31,379 nucleotides of DNA from Clostridia bacterium (GCA_009930125.1 RZYZ01000004.1:1-31379), one strand, 5' to 3'; positions 1-8,089 are shown, numbered from the stretch's first letter. Numbers and translations are program-made. The notes: a model not told the origin generated them from the sequence alone.

Positions 1-98
1 GAGGAAAAGGAAACGGCAGCGTGAAGATCAGAACGGACAACATGGGGGAGAAGGAAATCACCTTCACTGTGACAGAGGAAAATCTCACCAGGCTGTAG
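1..98 (+). CDS. C-terminal fragment of an unidentified protein (5' truncated by window edge)
   Basis: Frame 3 is open from the window edge to a TAG at 96-98 and encodes about 31 residues ending in ...TEENLTRL. The other two frames fit less well: one stops early and the other reads on through the terminator. A perfect 18-bp terminator hairpin follows within 30 bp, which supports this as a real gene end. The segment is charged, with an alternating beta-like pattern, and is too short to identify. In many clostridia the gene upstream of spoVG is purR or ridA, but I see no match to either. Confidence 0.55.
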   Translation, partial: GKGNGSVKIRTDNMGEKEITFTVTEENLTRL

Positions 99-126
99 CG
101 GAAATAGCTGGCAAGCAGATACATCA

Positions 127-168
127 CAGAAAAGATCCCGGAAATGAAGTTTTCCGGGATCTTTTCTG
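127..168 (+). terminator. Rho-independent terminator of the truncated upstream gene
   Basis: A perfect 18-bp inverted repeat (127-144 paired with 151-168) has a 6-nt loop and a T-rich 3' arm (ATCTTTTCTG). It lies 28 bp after the stop codon at 98. Confidence 0.85.
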
Positions 169-213
169 TAGAGCCTTTCATATTACAGGAGCAGATAAGG
201 ATTAAGATAAAGA

Positions 214-248
214 TTGAAAAAAGAAGCCATAGACGGGCTATGGCTTCT
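214..248 (-). terminator. Rho-independent terminator of the HAD phosphatase gene
   Basis: Read on the minus strand, an 11-bp perfect stem (AGAAGCCATAG / CTATGGCTTCT) with a 5-nt loop is followed by a run of Ts (complement of 216-221). It sits about 120 bp past the stop codon of the HAD gene. There is nothing else recognisable between it and that stop. Confidence 0.8.
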
Positions 249-367
249 GAAGTATCGATTCACGCGATGACCATCATTCTTTCTCTACATACAGAAGATG
301 TGGAGAATATGGAGCCCTCGGGCTTCATGGAAACAGCAGGAAAAAGTGCAGGAAAGTCTCCTTACGC

Positions 368-1192
368 TTATAGACAGAACCGTGTGATGGCTTTGGCGAC
401 ACCAGCCTCATTGTTGGTTTCCGTAATGAAATCAGCAGCTTCCTTCACTTCATCGGATGCGTTGCCCATGGCGACGCCAAGACCGGCAAAGCGGATCATG
501 GAAAGGTCGTTTTCCGCATCTCCGATGGCCATGACCTCTTCCTGGGTGATGCAGAGCTTTTTCATGAGGGCTTCGATGCCTTTCTCTTTTCCCACATCTT
601 TGCGGAAGATCTCCAGATTGTCCACGGAGGAGGAAGCGACGCCCAGTCTGGGATGATCTCTGAATTCTTCTCTCAGCTTTCTCAGATCTTCGTGTCTTCC
701 TCTGGAGAAGACGATGGCCTTCAGAAACTGATCTTTTCTGTCCAAAAATTCGTTTTCCAGATCTTCCGTCACCACGATATCGATTTTCATATCCGCCGGC
801 AGCTTTTCGTTGGCTGCAAGATACCCGTTTCCATCTCCCAGGTCTCCTTTGCATACAAGGGCATTCCAGGTGTTGTAGTGAGCGAAGAAGCTGTATTTCT
901 CGATTTTCTCTTTCATGAACAGGGTATCCTCATAAGAGAGTCTCTGATGATTGAGAATTTCGCTCTGGTACTTCACGAAAGCTCCGTTGGAAGCGATGGT
1001 GATGGTATCGGTGCCCAGCATTCCTCCATAGAGGTGTCCGTAATGATACATTCTGCCGGTGGTGATGGCCACATGGATTCCTTTGCGCCTTGCCTCCTGT
1101 ATGGCTTTTTTGTTCTCTTCGGGAATGATTTTCTGATCGTTGTAGAGGGTTCCATCCACATCGATGCAGATCAGCTTGTATGTTTTTTTCAT
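368..1192 (-). CDS. Cof-type HAD-IIB family sugar-phosphate phosphatase
   Basis: This 274-residue protein is a Cof/YkrA-like haloacid dehalogenase hydrolase. Such enzymes are cytosolic Mg2+-dependent phosphatases that dephosphorylate sugar phosphates, flavin or thiamine precursors with broad specificity. Motif I is DVDGTL at residues 11-16 (nucleophile D11, acid D13). Motif II is the TTGR/SNGA region (about 44-71), motif III a lysine near 158 in the LKAIVF strand, and motif IV GDAENDLSM near 222. The insert between motifs II and III is a C2B-type cap. The start has a clear site on the minus strand (AGGAGAGAG about 4 nt before ATG). It is monocistronic, divergent from spoVG, and has its own terminator. 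The fold is certain; the substrate cannot be read from the sequence. Confidence 0.9.
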   Translation of the reverse strand: MKKTYKLICIDVDGTLYNDQKIIPEENKKAIQEARRKGIHVAITTGRMYHYGHLYGGMLGTDTITIASNGAFVKYQSEILNHQRLSYEDTLFMKEKIEKYSFFAHYNTWNALVCKGDLGDGNGYLAANEKLPADMKIDIVVTEDLENEFLDRKDQFLKAIVFSRGRHEDLRKLREEFRDHPRLGVASSSVDNLEIFRKDVGKEKGIEALMKKLCITQEEVMAIGDAENDLSMIRFAGLGVAMGNASDEVKEAADFITETNNEAGVAKAITRFCL

Positions 1193-1378
1193 GAATCTCT
1201 CTCCTGTTTCCTTTTCTTCTAGTATACAGCATCATCATCTAGAGATAGACTACTAACTGAATATACAAAAGATTGTTATAACTGTCGCAATAAATAGTAA
1301 CAGAAATAACGATATTGATAATATGGGACCGTATTTTACAGAATGTTCCTTATAAATAAAGAAATTTTCTGATTTTGA

Positions 1379-1408
1379 TTGATAATGTAATCCGTTACAG
1401 TTTATAAT
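1379..1408 (+). promoter_or_regulatory. SigA-type promoter of spoVG
   Basis: TTGATA (1379-1384) and TATAAT (1403-1408) are separated by 18 bp. They lie about 80 bp upstream of the SpoVG start in a very AT-rich stretch (1225-1470). I see no convincing SigH-type promoter (AGGA...GAAT), although spoVG of Bacillus subtilis has one. Confidence 0.65.
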
Positions 1409-1488
1409 TTAATTGTAATCCTTAAATTCTGAATTTTCAAAATGAATTTGAAGGACATTCAAGCATTAGACAAATGAAGGAGGTTTAC

Positions 1489-1788
1489 ATGAACATCACA
1501 GACGTAAGAATCAGAAAAATTGCAACAGACGGGAAAATGAAAGCGATTGTTTCTGTCACCTTTGATAATGAATTCGTAGTTCATGACATCAAAGTGATCG
1601 AAGGACAGAATGGTTTATTCATTGCCATGCCGTCAAGGAAAACTCCGGATGGAGAGTTTAAGGATATTGCACATCCGATCAACACCCAGACAAGAGAGAA
1701 TCTGCAGAACTCTATTTTATCAGAGTATGAAAAGGTCAGACTGGAAGAAGAAGAGTCCATTGTCCACGAACCTATAGCAGTAGATTAA
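1489..1788 (+). CDS. spoVG: Septation/RNA-binding regulator SpoVG
   Basis: This 99-residue SpoVG begins MNITDVRIRK and contains the family-typical core VSVTFDNEFVVHDIKVIEGQ and the FIAMPSRKTPDGEFKDIAHPI block. SpoVG is a small conserved Firmicute nucleic-acid-binding regulator affecting septation, envelope genes and, in spore formers, the cortex. An in-frame ATG at 1474 exists but lies immediately before the ribosome binding site AAGGAGGT (1477-1484). The ATG at 1489, spaced 4 nt from it, is therefore the start. The acidic C-terminal tail (LEEEES) is usual. The gene is followed by its own terminator and then by glmU, the standard Firmicute order. Confidence 0.97.
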   Translation: MNITDVRIRKIATDGKMKAIVSVTFDNEFVVHDIKVIEGQNGLFIAMPSRKTPDGEFKDIAHPINTQTRENLQNSILSEYEKVRLEEEESIVHEPIAVD

Positions 1789-1794
1789 GATGAG

Positions 1795-1828
1795 AAAAAA
1801 TAACCCTCGTTGGCGTGGGTTATTTTTT
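1795..1828 (+). terminator. Rho-independent terminator of spoVG
   Basis: AAAAAATAACCC and GGGTTATTTTTT form a 12-bp stem around a 10-nt loop, 7 bp after the spoVG stop, ending in a run of six Ts. Confidence 0.85.
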
Positions 1829-1950
1829 CGTTTCGATTAATAGATTCTAAAGGAACGGGTGCAAATACCGCTCTTTTGTCAGTGAATCCGGCCGATTTGA
1901 ATTTTAAGTGTATTTTACTCGGTGGAAAACGCAATAACCGCTGCAATCGG

Positions 1951-1979
1951 TTGAAATAAAGAGGAACCTAAACTATAAT
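1951..1979 (+). promoter_or_regulatory. SigA-type promoter of glmU-prs
   Basis: TTGAAA (1951-1956) and an exact TATAAT (1974-1979) are separated by 17 bp. The predicted transcript starts near 1986, about 74 nt before the glmU ATG. Confidence 0.8.
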
Positions 1980-1995
1980 TAAATAGAAAATCAAA

Positions 1996-2023
1996 GGCTT
2001 TTGACGCAGGCGTGTCGAAAGCT
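1996..2023 (+). promoter_or_regulatory. Hairpin in the glmU 5' leader
   Basis: GCTTTTGAC (1997-2005) pairs with GTCGAAAGC (2014-2022) with one G-U wobble. A further wobble pair extends it to 1996/2023, and the loop has 8 nt. It lies near the predicted 5' end of the transcript. It is not followed by a T run, so it is not a terminator. It could stabilise the mRNA or bind a regulator. Confidence 0.4.
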
Positions 2024-2059
2024 CATTGTCATGTCGGTGAATATTAATTGAGGTGAAAT

Positions 2060-3433
2060 ATGGGTAAATATGCATTAATCCTCGCTGCAGGCGAAGGGAA
2101 GCGGATGAAATCCGCCACGTCCAAGGTCCTTCACAAGGTCTGCGGCAAGGAAATGGTCAATCATGTGATTGACATCATGAGGAAAGCTGGTTTTGACGAT
2201 GTCAATGTCATTGTAGGGAAAGGTAAAGACCAGGTGATGGCAAAGACAGCAGACAGAGAAGTGAGCTTCTCCGTTCAGGAAGAACAGCTGGGGACAGGAC
2301 ATGCGGTATTATGCGCCAAGGATTTCCTGGCAGGGAAAGAGGGAACCGTGGCGATCTTTACAGGGGATGCTCCGCTGATCCGTGAGGAAACCGTGAAGGT
2401 GATGCTGAAAAGTCACGAAGAAGGGGCCTACAGCGCCACGCTTCTGACCTCCATCATCGAAGATCCGTCAGGCTATGGCCGCGTGAAGAGAGACGGAAAT
2501 GATGTGGAGAAGATCATCGAGCACAAGGACTGCACCAGCGAAGAGCTTCTTCTTCAGGAAATCAATGCAGGAATGTACCTGTTTGATGTGAAAGAGCTTC
2601 TTCAGGCGCTGAGTCTTCTGAAGAACGACAATGCCCAGGGAGAGTATTATCTGACAGATGTCATTGAAATCATGAGGGAGAGAAACCTCAAGATCGGTGC
2701 CAGCGTCACGGAGTTTGATGAGACCCGAGGCGTCAATTCCAGAGCGCAGCTTGCAGAAGCGGAAGCGATTCTCAGAAAGAGAATCAATCTTCGTCACATG
2801 GAAAACGGCGTTACGCTCATCGACCCCAATACCACCTACATCGGAGCGGATGTGGAAATCGGAAATGACACCATCATCTATCCGAACAATGTCATTGAAG
2901 GCAATACGGTCATTGGAAGCGGAGTCACCTTATATCAGAACTCAAGGATCGTGGACTCCGTGATTCATGACGAAGTCAGCATAACCTCCTCCGTGATTCT
3001 CTCCTCCCAGATCGGAAGAAAGACCACCGTAGGTCCTTTCGCCTATATCAGACCGGAATCGGTCATCGGCGAGGAAGTGAAGGTCGGAGACTTTGTGGAA
3101 ATCAAGAAATCCTCCATCGGCAATGGAACGAAAATCTCGCATCTCACCTACATAGGTGATGCGGAGGTAGGGTCCAAAGTCAATTTCGGTTGTGGTACCG
3201 TAGTGGTCAACTACGACGGGAAAAACAAGTTCAAGACCGTCATTGAAGACAATGCATTCATCGGATGCAACACGAATCTGGTGGCACCGGTGACTGTTCA
3301 TAAGGGCGCTTTCACAGCGGCAGGTTCCACCATAACAGATGATGTGCCGGATGAAGGTCTGGGCATAGCACGTGCGAAACAGGTCAACAAAGAAGGCTGG
3401 GTCAAGAAAAGAAAAGAAAGCGGTAAATATTAG
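2060..3433 (+). CDS. glmU: Bifunctional UDP-N-acetylglucosamine pyrophosphorylase / glucosamine-1-phosphate N-acetyltransferase
   Basis: This 457-residue GlmU acetylates glucosamine-1-phosphate with acetyl-CoA and then couples it to UTP, giving UDP-GlcNAc for peptidoglycan and teichoic acid synthesis in the cytosol. The N-terminal nucleotidyltransferase (about 1-230) has the signature LAAGEGKRMKS at 8-18 and the QLGTGHAV uridine-site loop. The C-terminal part (about 250-450) is a left-handed beta helix of hexapeptide repeats such as IGADVEIGNDTIIYP. It also has the acetyl-CoA-site segment NFGCGTVVVNYDG and the AAGSTIT stretch. Length equals the family norm (about 456). GAGGTG lies 5 nt before the ATG. 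prs follows after 12 bp, so the two are cotranscribed. Confidence 0.98.
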   Translation: MGKYALILAAGEGKRMKSATSKVLHKVCGKEMVNHVIDIMRKAGFDDVNVIVGKGKDQVMAKTADREVSFSVQEEQLGTGHAVLCAKDFLAGKEGTVAIFTGDAPLIREETVKVMLKSHEEGAYSATLLTSIIEDPSGYGRVKRDGNDVEKIIEHKDCTSEELLLQEINAGMYLFDVKELLQALSLLKNDNAQGEYYLTDVIEIMRERNLKIGASVTEFDETRGVNSRAQLAEAEAILRKRINLRHMENGVTLIDPNTTYIGADVEIGNDTIIYPNNVIEGNTVIGSGVTLYQNSRIVDSVIHDEVSITSSVILSSQIGRKTTVGPFAYIRPESVIGEEVKVGDFVEIKKSSIGNGTKISHLTYIGDAEVGSKVNFGCGTVVVNYDGKNKFKTVIEDNAFIGCNTNLVAPVTVHKGAFTAAGSTITDDVPDEGLGIARAKQVNKEGWVKKRKESGKY

Positions 3434-3445
3434 GAGGATAATGTA

Positions 3446-4402
3446 ATGATTAAGCAGTACAACAATTTCAAGGTTTTTGCGGGCAACTCGCATCCTGAAC
3501 TTGCAAAACAGATTGCCGACATCCTGGGCGTTAAACTTGGCGACAATAAAGTGGGCACATTCTCAGACGGAGAAATATTCGTGGAAACCAACGAAACGGT
3601 AAGAGGATGCGACGTATTCATCGTCCAGTCCACCAACAATCCTGTCAATGACAACCTGATGGAGCTGCTCATCATGATCGATGCGTTCAAGAGAGCTTCA
3701 GCCGGCAGAATCAATGCGGTCATTCCCTACTACGGGTATGCGAGACAGGATCGTAAAGTGAAGTCTAGAGATCCCATCACCGCGAAACTGGTGGCGGATC
3801 TTCTGACCAAGGCGGGTGCAGACAGAGTGCTGACCATGGATCTTCATGCAGCGCAGATTCAGGGGTATTTCAACATTCCACTGGACCACCTTCTGGGTAT
3901 GCCGATCATTGCAGACTACTTCATCAAAAAGGGATTCATGGAGAATTCCGATGTGGTTGTGGTTTCTCCTGATCTTGGTTCCGTTACAAGAACAAGAAAG
4001 CTTGCGGAAAGACTCCATGCGCCCATGGCCATCATCGACAAGAGAAGACCCAAGGCCAATGTTTCTGAGATCATGAACATCATCGGGGACATCAAGGGCA
4101 AGACCTGTATCCTCATCGACGATATGATCGACACCGCGGGCACCATCTCCAATGCAGCCAATGCGCTGATGGATCTTGGCGCAGTGGAAGTCTATGCGGC
4201 CTGTACCCATGGCGTGCTGTCAGGACCAGCCATTGACAGAATCAATCACAGTGCCATCAAGGAACTGGTCATGCTGGATACCATCGCACAGCCCAAGAGA
4301 GACGACATGCATAAATTCACATCCCTGTCTGTGGCACCGCTCTTTGCGGAGGCCATCAGAAGAATCACAGAGGATGTTCCTCTATCCAAGCTTTTTGACT
4401 AG
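3446..4402 (+). CDS. prs: Ribose-phosphate pyrophosphokinase (PRPP synthetase, class I)
   Basis: This 318-residue Prs transfers pyrophosphate from ATP to ribose-5-phosphate, giving PRPP for purine, pyrimidine, His, Trp and NAD synthesis. Visible landmarks are the N-terminal FAGNSHPELAKQIAD with FSDGEIFV, the YYGYARQDRK ATP loop, and the Mg-binding motif DLHAAQIQGYF near residue 132. The PRPP loop LIDDMIDTAGTI lies near 220. Length and motif spacing match B. subtilis-type, phosphate-activated enzymes. The start is preceded by AGGAGG. It is the second gene of the glmU operon and ends at a terminator shared with the opposing ABC operon. Confidence 0.98.
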   Translation: MIKQYNNFKVFAGNSHPELAKQIADILGVKLGDNKVGTFSDGEIFVETNETVRGCDVFIVQSTNNPVNDNLMELLIMIDAFKRASAGRINAVIPYYGYARQDRKVKSRDPITAKLVADLLTKAGADRVLTMDLHAAQIQGYFNIPLDHLLGMPIIADYFIKKGFMENSDVVVVSPDLGSVTRTRKLAERLHAPMAIIDKRRPKANVSEIMNIIGDIKGKTCILIDDMIDTAGTISNAANALMDLGAVEVYAACTHGVLSGPAIDRINHSAIKELVMLDTIAQPKRDDMHKFTSLSVAPLFAEAIRRITEDVPLSKLFD

Positions 4403-4416
4403 AATACACATAGAAT

Positions 4417-4466
4417 AGAAGAAGGTCTGCCGGATTTCACAATGAAGCCCGGCAGACCTTCTTTTT
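4417..4466 (+). terminator. Terminator of glmU-prs, probably bidirectional
   Basis: A perfect 13-bp stem (GAAGGTCTGCCGG at 4421-4433 with its complement at 4449-4461) is flanked by AGAA on the left and TTTTT on the right. It lies between the convergent prs and ABC permease genes. The plus-strand T run is strong. The minus-strand tail (TTCTTCTA) is weaker but could serve the opposing operon. Confidence 0.85.
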
Positions 4467-4518
4467 CTGATCTACTACATGCAGGAAAAGATAAGAGATT
4501 CGCTGTTTTTGAAGGGGA

Positions 4519-5682
4519 TCAGTTTCGCCTGGCTCTTCTTCCTGCCAGTGAGGATAGGATGAAAAAGAGAAGTCCGAATCCGAAGACGATGATCATGAAG
4601 GTGAAAACGGACTGCGCCTGTGCCTCCTGAAGGGTTCCGATGGACGCGATTCTGTTGTTGGCGGTGACATACCAGTAGGTGGGGGTCACTCTGGCCATGG
4701 ACAGAACGCCGCTGCCCAGAAGTTCCTGTGGAACGAAAACACCGCTGATGAAGGATGGTCCTAAAGATACCACATTGCTCACTGCGGAGATGGCATTTCT
4801 GCTTTTCAGAAGGGTTCCGATGAGAAAGCTCATGCCCATGGCAGTGAAAGCGAATACCACAGAATTTCCCATGTGCAGAAGCGTACGCAGATCCAGGGTG
4901 CTTTGTGCATTCACGATGAAATAGGCTCCATTTAAAACCACCCAGGTGAGAAGGGTGAAGACGCCAAGGGCCAGATACTTCTGCAGACTGATGCTTTCTC
5001 TCTTCAGTGGGGATACCTCGGTTCGCTCATAGAGATCCTTGTCTTTCCAGACCAGCATGATCAGGCTGGTGCCCAGGACCAGAATAGAGACCAGAGAATA
5101 GGACATGTAGTTGAAATAGAATTTCGCATATCCGTCTTCTTTCTGCTGGTTCTGACTCTTCACCTCTACCGGCGTTCTCTCGCTGAGGGCGGAGACGGTC
5201 TCTTCCACCAGGGCTTCTTCGGTGAGGGTCTCATCTGCTGCAAGATACAGCGCTGCTGTCTGGAAGAAGCTGTTCACGGCCAGATCCGTGTAGGTGTTTC
5301 CCGCGCTGCCGAGGATGGTCTCGATTTCGAGCATCACATCCTCCTGGCCCATGAATTTCTCCGTGAAGCCCTCGGGAATACGGATCACATAGGTGACGAC
5401 GCGGAAATAGAGCGCATCGCTGATGGTGGCCTCTTCGTCTTTCAGTTCTTTGATCTCGGCGGTTTCACGCAGGTTTTCGATGAATCCGCGCACAAGAGGG
5501 GTATCTTCCTCGGCGAATACGGCCACAGGGGTCTTCACGGTTTCAAAGGAAGTGTATTCTTCCTCCTGCTGGCTTCCCTGAGAGGCGAACAGGAGAGAGA
5601 GTCCGAGAAAGATGCCGAGATAAATGAGAATGCTGGGATAATTTCTTTTCAGAACCTTCATGCTCACCTTAAATACTTGCAT
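4519..5682 (-). CDS. ABC-2 type exporter permease (second subunit)
   Basis: This 387-residue integral membrane protein has the ABC-2 layout: one transmembrane helix near 16-33, a large extracytoplasmic domain (about 35-190), then five or six hydrophobic helices from about 195 to the end. Examples are YMSYSLVSILVLGTSLIMLVW and VFAFTAMGMSFLIGTLL. It should form a heterodimeric pore with the upstream permease and be driven by the ATPase encoded first in the operon. The start has AAGGAGG at good distance and overlaps the upstream gene's end by 14 bp, so translation is coupled. Such drug, lipid or peptide exporters are common in Firmicutes; the substrate is unknown. Confidence 0.88.
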   Translation of the reverse strand: MQVFKVSMKVLKRNYPSILIYLGIFLGLSLLFASQGSQQEEEYTSFETVKTPVAVFAEEDTPLVRGFIENLRETAEIKELKDEEATISDALYFRVVTYVIRIPEGFTEKFMGQEDVMLEIETILGSAGNTYTDLAVNSFFQTAALYLAADETLTEEALVEETVSALSERTPVEVKSQNQQKEDGYAKFYFNYMSYSLVSILVLGTSLIMLVWKDKDLYERTEVSPLKRESISLQKYLALGVFTLLTWVVLNGAYFIVNAQSTLDLRTLLHMGNSVVFAFTAMGMSFLIGTLLKSRNAISAVSNVVSLGPSFISGVFVPQELLGSGVLSMARVTPTYWYVTANNRIASIGTLQEAQAQSVFTFMIIVFGFGLLFFILSSLAGRRARRN

Positions 5683-6805
5683 ATTTTCGCCTCCTTAAGA
5701 CCATGTAGGTGCCGAGACTGAACACGATGGTCATGACTAGAAGGATGAGGATATTCATGACGTATCGGCCCAGATCTTCAAAGTAATACAGGGAGTAGAA
5801 GGAGTCCGTGATGAGATTGACGGGGTTTATATAGGCAAGAATCGGTGCCTTGTCATAGACGATGTATTTCATCTGGGCATACATCATGCCTGCCAGAAAG
5901 GACCCTGTCATGCTCACGGTGATGATGATGGCCACTTTGAGGTTTTCTCCCTTTTTCACCAGGGAGCTTACAAATGCACCGAAGGAGATGCCCGTCATGG
6001 TGCCTACAAAGGTGGTGAGCACCAGGAGAAGCACGCGGTTTCCGAATTCGATGCCGAGAACGAATCTCAGAAACAGCAGAAGGATACTCATATTGAACAT
6101 GAGGACCACATAGGAGGCGGCGGAGCTTGCAAGGAAGGCCTTCAGCTTATGAACAGGAGCCACGTTGATTCTGGCGGCTCTGTCGGATATGTTGGCCTGG
6201 ATGTCCGTCACTTCGTCCGCGCCGAAAAAGGCCCCATACATGCAGGCCATGGCGATGAGGGAATAGAAGTAGTTCAGGACCTGGCTGGGCGGTGCTGTCG
6301 TCTTCTCCTTTTCCCGTGTGAAGTCTCTTTCCTCTTCCATGGCGGAAAAGACTGCCTCAAGAGCGGCGGGGTCATGCGCAGTGACATCTTCCACGACAGC
6401 AAACCTCTGGTTGACATTGTCCAGAAACAGTCTCAGAATATTCTGGGAAAAGCCCGATGATTTCACATGAAGACCGATGGGGTTTTCAGCGGTGATATAG
6501 CCTTGGATCTTCCCTTCGTCCAGAAGCGCCTTGGCCTCGTCAAGAGGGACCTCGCTGAGTGTGAGAAGGGGGTCTTCCCCCTCTGAAACTTCCTTCAGCA
6601 CATCTTTGAGGAACGGGTGATTCTCATAGGAATCATCCGTCACCACTGCTGCGGGAATGGGATCAAAGCCTTCGCTGGAATCCAGATTCTGGAATGCCAG
6701 ATTGAAGAAGATGGAGAGAATGATGGGAAAGGCCAGGGTCCAGAATATCATCTCCTTTGTTCTAAGGAGTTTCTTCAGACGGTATTTGAATAGATGTCCA
6801 AACAT
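5669..6805 (-). CDS. ABC-2 type exporter permease (first subunit)
   Basis: This 378-residue membrane protein has the same plan as its downstream partner. An N-terminal helix near 20-38 (TLAFPIILSIFFNLAF) is followed by an extracytoplasmic domain to about 180. Six helices follow, including GVVLMF-like and VAIIITVSMTGSFLAGMMYAQ segments, and the C-terminus is basic (RRRKYASI). It shows only general similarity to the downstream subunit, so the pair is a diverged heterodimer. GAGGTG precedes the ATG. It starts 11 bp after the ATPase gene and overlaps the next gene by 14 bp. Confidence 0.88.
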   Translation of the reverse strand: MFGHLFKYRLKKLLRTKEMIFWTLAFPIILSIFFNLAFQNLDSSEGFDPIPAAVVTDDSYENHPFLKDVLKEVSEGEDPLLTLSEVPLDEAKALLDEGKIQGYITAENPIGLHVKSSGFSQNILRLFLDNVNQRFAVVEDVTAHDPAALEAVFSAMEEERDFTREKEKTTAPPSQVLNYFYSLIAMACMYGAFFGADEVTDIQANISDRAARINVAPVHKLKAFLASSAASYVVLMFNMSILLLFLRFVLGIEFGNRVLLLVLTTFVGTMTGISFGAFVSSLVKKGENLKVAIIITVSMTGSFLAGMMYAQMKYIVYDKAPILAYINPVNLITDSFYSLYYFEDLGRYVMNILILLVMTIVFSLGTYMVLRRRKYASI

Positions 6806-6816
6806 TTCATTTCACC

Positions 6817-7749
6817 TCAGTCCCGAAGCTCTTTGCCGGTGATTTCCAGAAACACGTCGTTCAAGGTAGGCATTTCTGAGTAGATGTTGGTGTAACGGAT
6901 GTCCTGCTCTTTGAGAAAGGCCAGAGTCTTCTCCAGAATGCCGTCTTCCTCTTCGGATTTCAGATGGACGGTATGTCCGCTCTGCTCGACGCTGTGCACA
7001 CCAGGGAGTTTTTTCAGAAGTTCAATCTGCACGGCAGTGATCTCTTCCGCTTCAAAGGAGACTTTCTTTCCAAGATGAATCATGGACTTCAGCTCCTCCT
7101 TGGTTCCTGTGGCAATGGCTTTCCCTTTGTCGATGATCATGATTCTGGAGCAGATGGTTTCCACTTCTTCCATGTAGTGAGAAGTGTAGACGATGGTGGA
7201 GCCCTTTCTGTTGAGCTCCAGAATGCCTTCCAGGATTCTGTTTCTGCTTTGCGGATCCACAGCCACGGTGGGTTCATCCAGGAAAATCAGTTTCGGTTTG
7301 TGAGCGATGCCGCAGGCGATATTCAGTCTGCGAAGCAGTCCCCCCGAGAGCTTCTTCGGGACGAACTTCCTGAATTCATCCAGGCCAGTGAAGGAGATGG
7401 CCTCATTCACCAGATTCTTTCGCTGTTTCCTGTCCGGGATATAGAGTCCGCAGAAATAGTCGATGTTCTCTTCCACGGTGAGCTCGGGAAACACTGCCAC
7501 ATTCTGCATGACCACGCCGATGTCCTTTTTCAGATCGTAGGATTCCGGCGTCATTTCCTCTCCGAAGATGCGGATGTTTCCCGCATCATAATGAAGCAGC
7601 GAAAGCATACAGTTGATGGCGGTGGTCTTCCCGGAACCGTTGGGTCCCAGAAGGCCAAAGACTTCTCCTTCTTCTATTGCGAGATTGAGGTTGTCCAGGG
7701 CAAGGAGCTTTCCGTAACTTTTCTTCAGATTTTCCATTTCGATGATCAT
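6817..7749 (-). CDS. ABC transporter ATP-binding protein (DrrA/multidrug-type)
   Basis: This 310-residue ATPase energises the two downstream permeases. It has Walker A GPNGSGKTT (35-43), a Q-loop in VVMQN, and an ABC signature LSGGLLRRLNIA starting at 134. Walker B is LIFLDEP (154-160), the D-loop VAVDP, and the switch histidine is in TSHYMEEVE near 191. The C-terminal 90 residues resemble the accessory domain of DrrA/CcmA-type exporters. The start has AAGGAGA 9 nt upstream. No GntR or TetR regulator is encoded beside it. The gene is divergent from a two-component operon, and the 340-bp spacer carries several dyads. Confidence 0.93.
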   Translation of the reverse strand: MIIEMENLKKSYGKLLALDNLNLAIEEGEVFGLLGPNGSGKTTAINCMLSLLHYDAGNIRIFGEEMTPESYDLKKDIGVVMQNVAVFPELTVEENIDYFCGLYIPDRKQRKNLVNEAISFTGLDEFRKFVPKKLSGGLLRRLNIACGIAHKPKLIFLDEPTVAVDPQSRNRILEGILELNRKGSTIVYTSHYMEEVETICSRIMIIDKGKAIATGTKEELKSMIHLGKKVSFEAEEITAVQIELLKKLPGVHSVEQSGHTVHLKSEEEDGILEKTLAFLKEQDIRYTNIYSEMPTLNDVFLEITGKELRD

Positions 7750-7788
7750 ATTGATTTTCTCCTTCCTGCTGTTAGGTTTTTCACGTAT

Positions 7789-7833
7789 ATTATAGACTAA
7801 ATAATCTGAATATGGGTTAAAATCAGATTATTT
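7789..7833 (-). promoter_or_regulatory. Candidate promoter with operator dyad upstream of the ABC exporter operon
   Basis: On the minus strand an exact TATAAT (7794 to 7789) lies about 40 bp before the ATPase start, with no good -35 at the usual distance. A perfect 11-bp inverted repeat, AAATAATCTGA (7799-7809) and TCAGATTATTT (7823-7833), has a 13-bp spacer. It spans the region between the -10 and upstream of the -35. This layout fits a repressor or activator site. No T run follows, so it is not a terminator. Confidence 0.55.
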
Positions 7834-7867
7834 CATAGAAGATGTCCAGAAGTGGATACATGATTAT

Positions 7868-7879
7868 AGTATGCATACT
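7868..7879. promoter_or_regulatory. 12-bp perfect palindrome AGTATGCATACT
   Basis: A perfect 12-bp palindrome lies in the middle of the divergent spacer between the ABC exporter and the two-component operon, upstream of the predicted +strand promoter. It could be a regulator half-site pair. Its function is unknown. Confidence 0.3.
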
Positions 7880-7913
7880 GATTAAAAATGCCAGTGCTGA
7901 GAGGAGAGTGAAC

Positions 7914-7943
7914 TTGATTTTTCAAATTTTAACAGATTATAAT
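7914..7943 (+). promoter_or_regulatory. SigA-type promoter of the two-component/HtrA-like operon
   Basis: TTGATT (7914-7919) and an exact TATAAT (7938-7943) are separated by 18 bp, about 147 bp before the response regulator start. Confidence 0.6.
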
Positions 7944-7991
7944 AAGTACAATCTATTAATAATTTCCCCGTTGCATGAATTAATTGTGAAG

Positions 7992-8019
7992 TATATGATT
8001 TTAGTCTGAAAATCATATA
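7992..8019 (+). promoter_or_regulatory. 11-bp inverted repeat in the leader of the two-component operon
   Basis: TATATGATTTT (7992-8002) and AAAATCATATA (8009-8019) form a perfect dyad with a 6-bp centre. It lies about 50 bp downstream of the predicted -10 and 70 bp before the start codon. It could be an autoregulatory binding site or an mRNA hairpin. It is not a terminator, because no T run follows. Confidence 0.4.
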
Positions 8020-8089
8020 TCATGAAAGTAAGTAATGTTCATGAATCATCATGAGCAGGATAACCAAGAAAAAGAAAGGGGATAAAAAA

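Noticed and set aside
7799..7833. Inverted repeat as a terminator
   Set aside because: No T run follows it on either strand and it overlaps a promoter, so an operator is the better reading.
8022..8054. Ten-codon frame (MKVSNVHESS) in the leader of the response regulator gene
   Set aside because: No ribosome binding site precedes it and no regulatory codon pattern is visible.
8051..8089. Earlier in-frame start for the response regulator
   Set aside because: No ribosome binding site; it adds a lysine-rich stretch foreign to receiver domains, while 8090 has a strong site.
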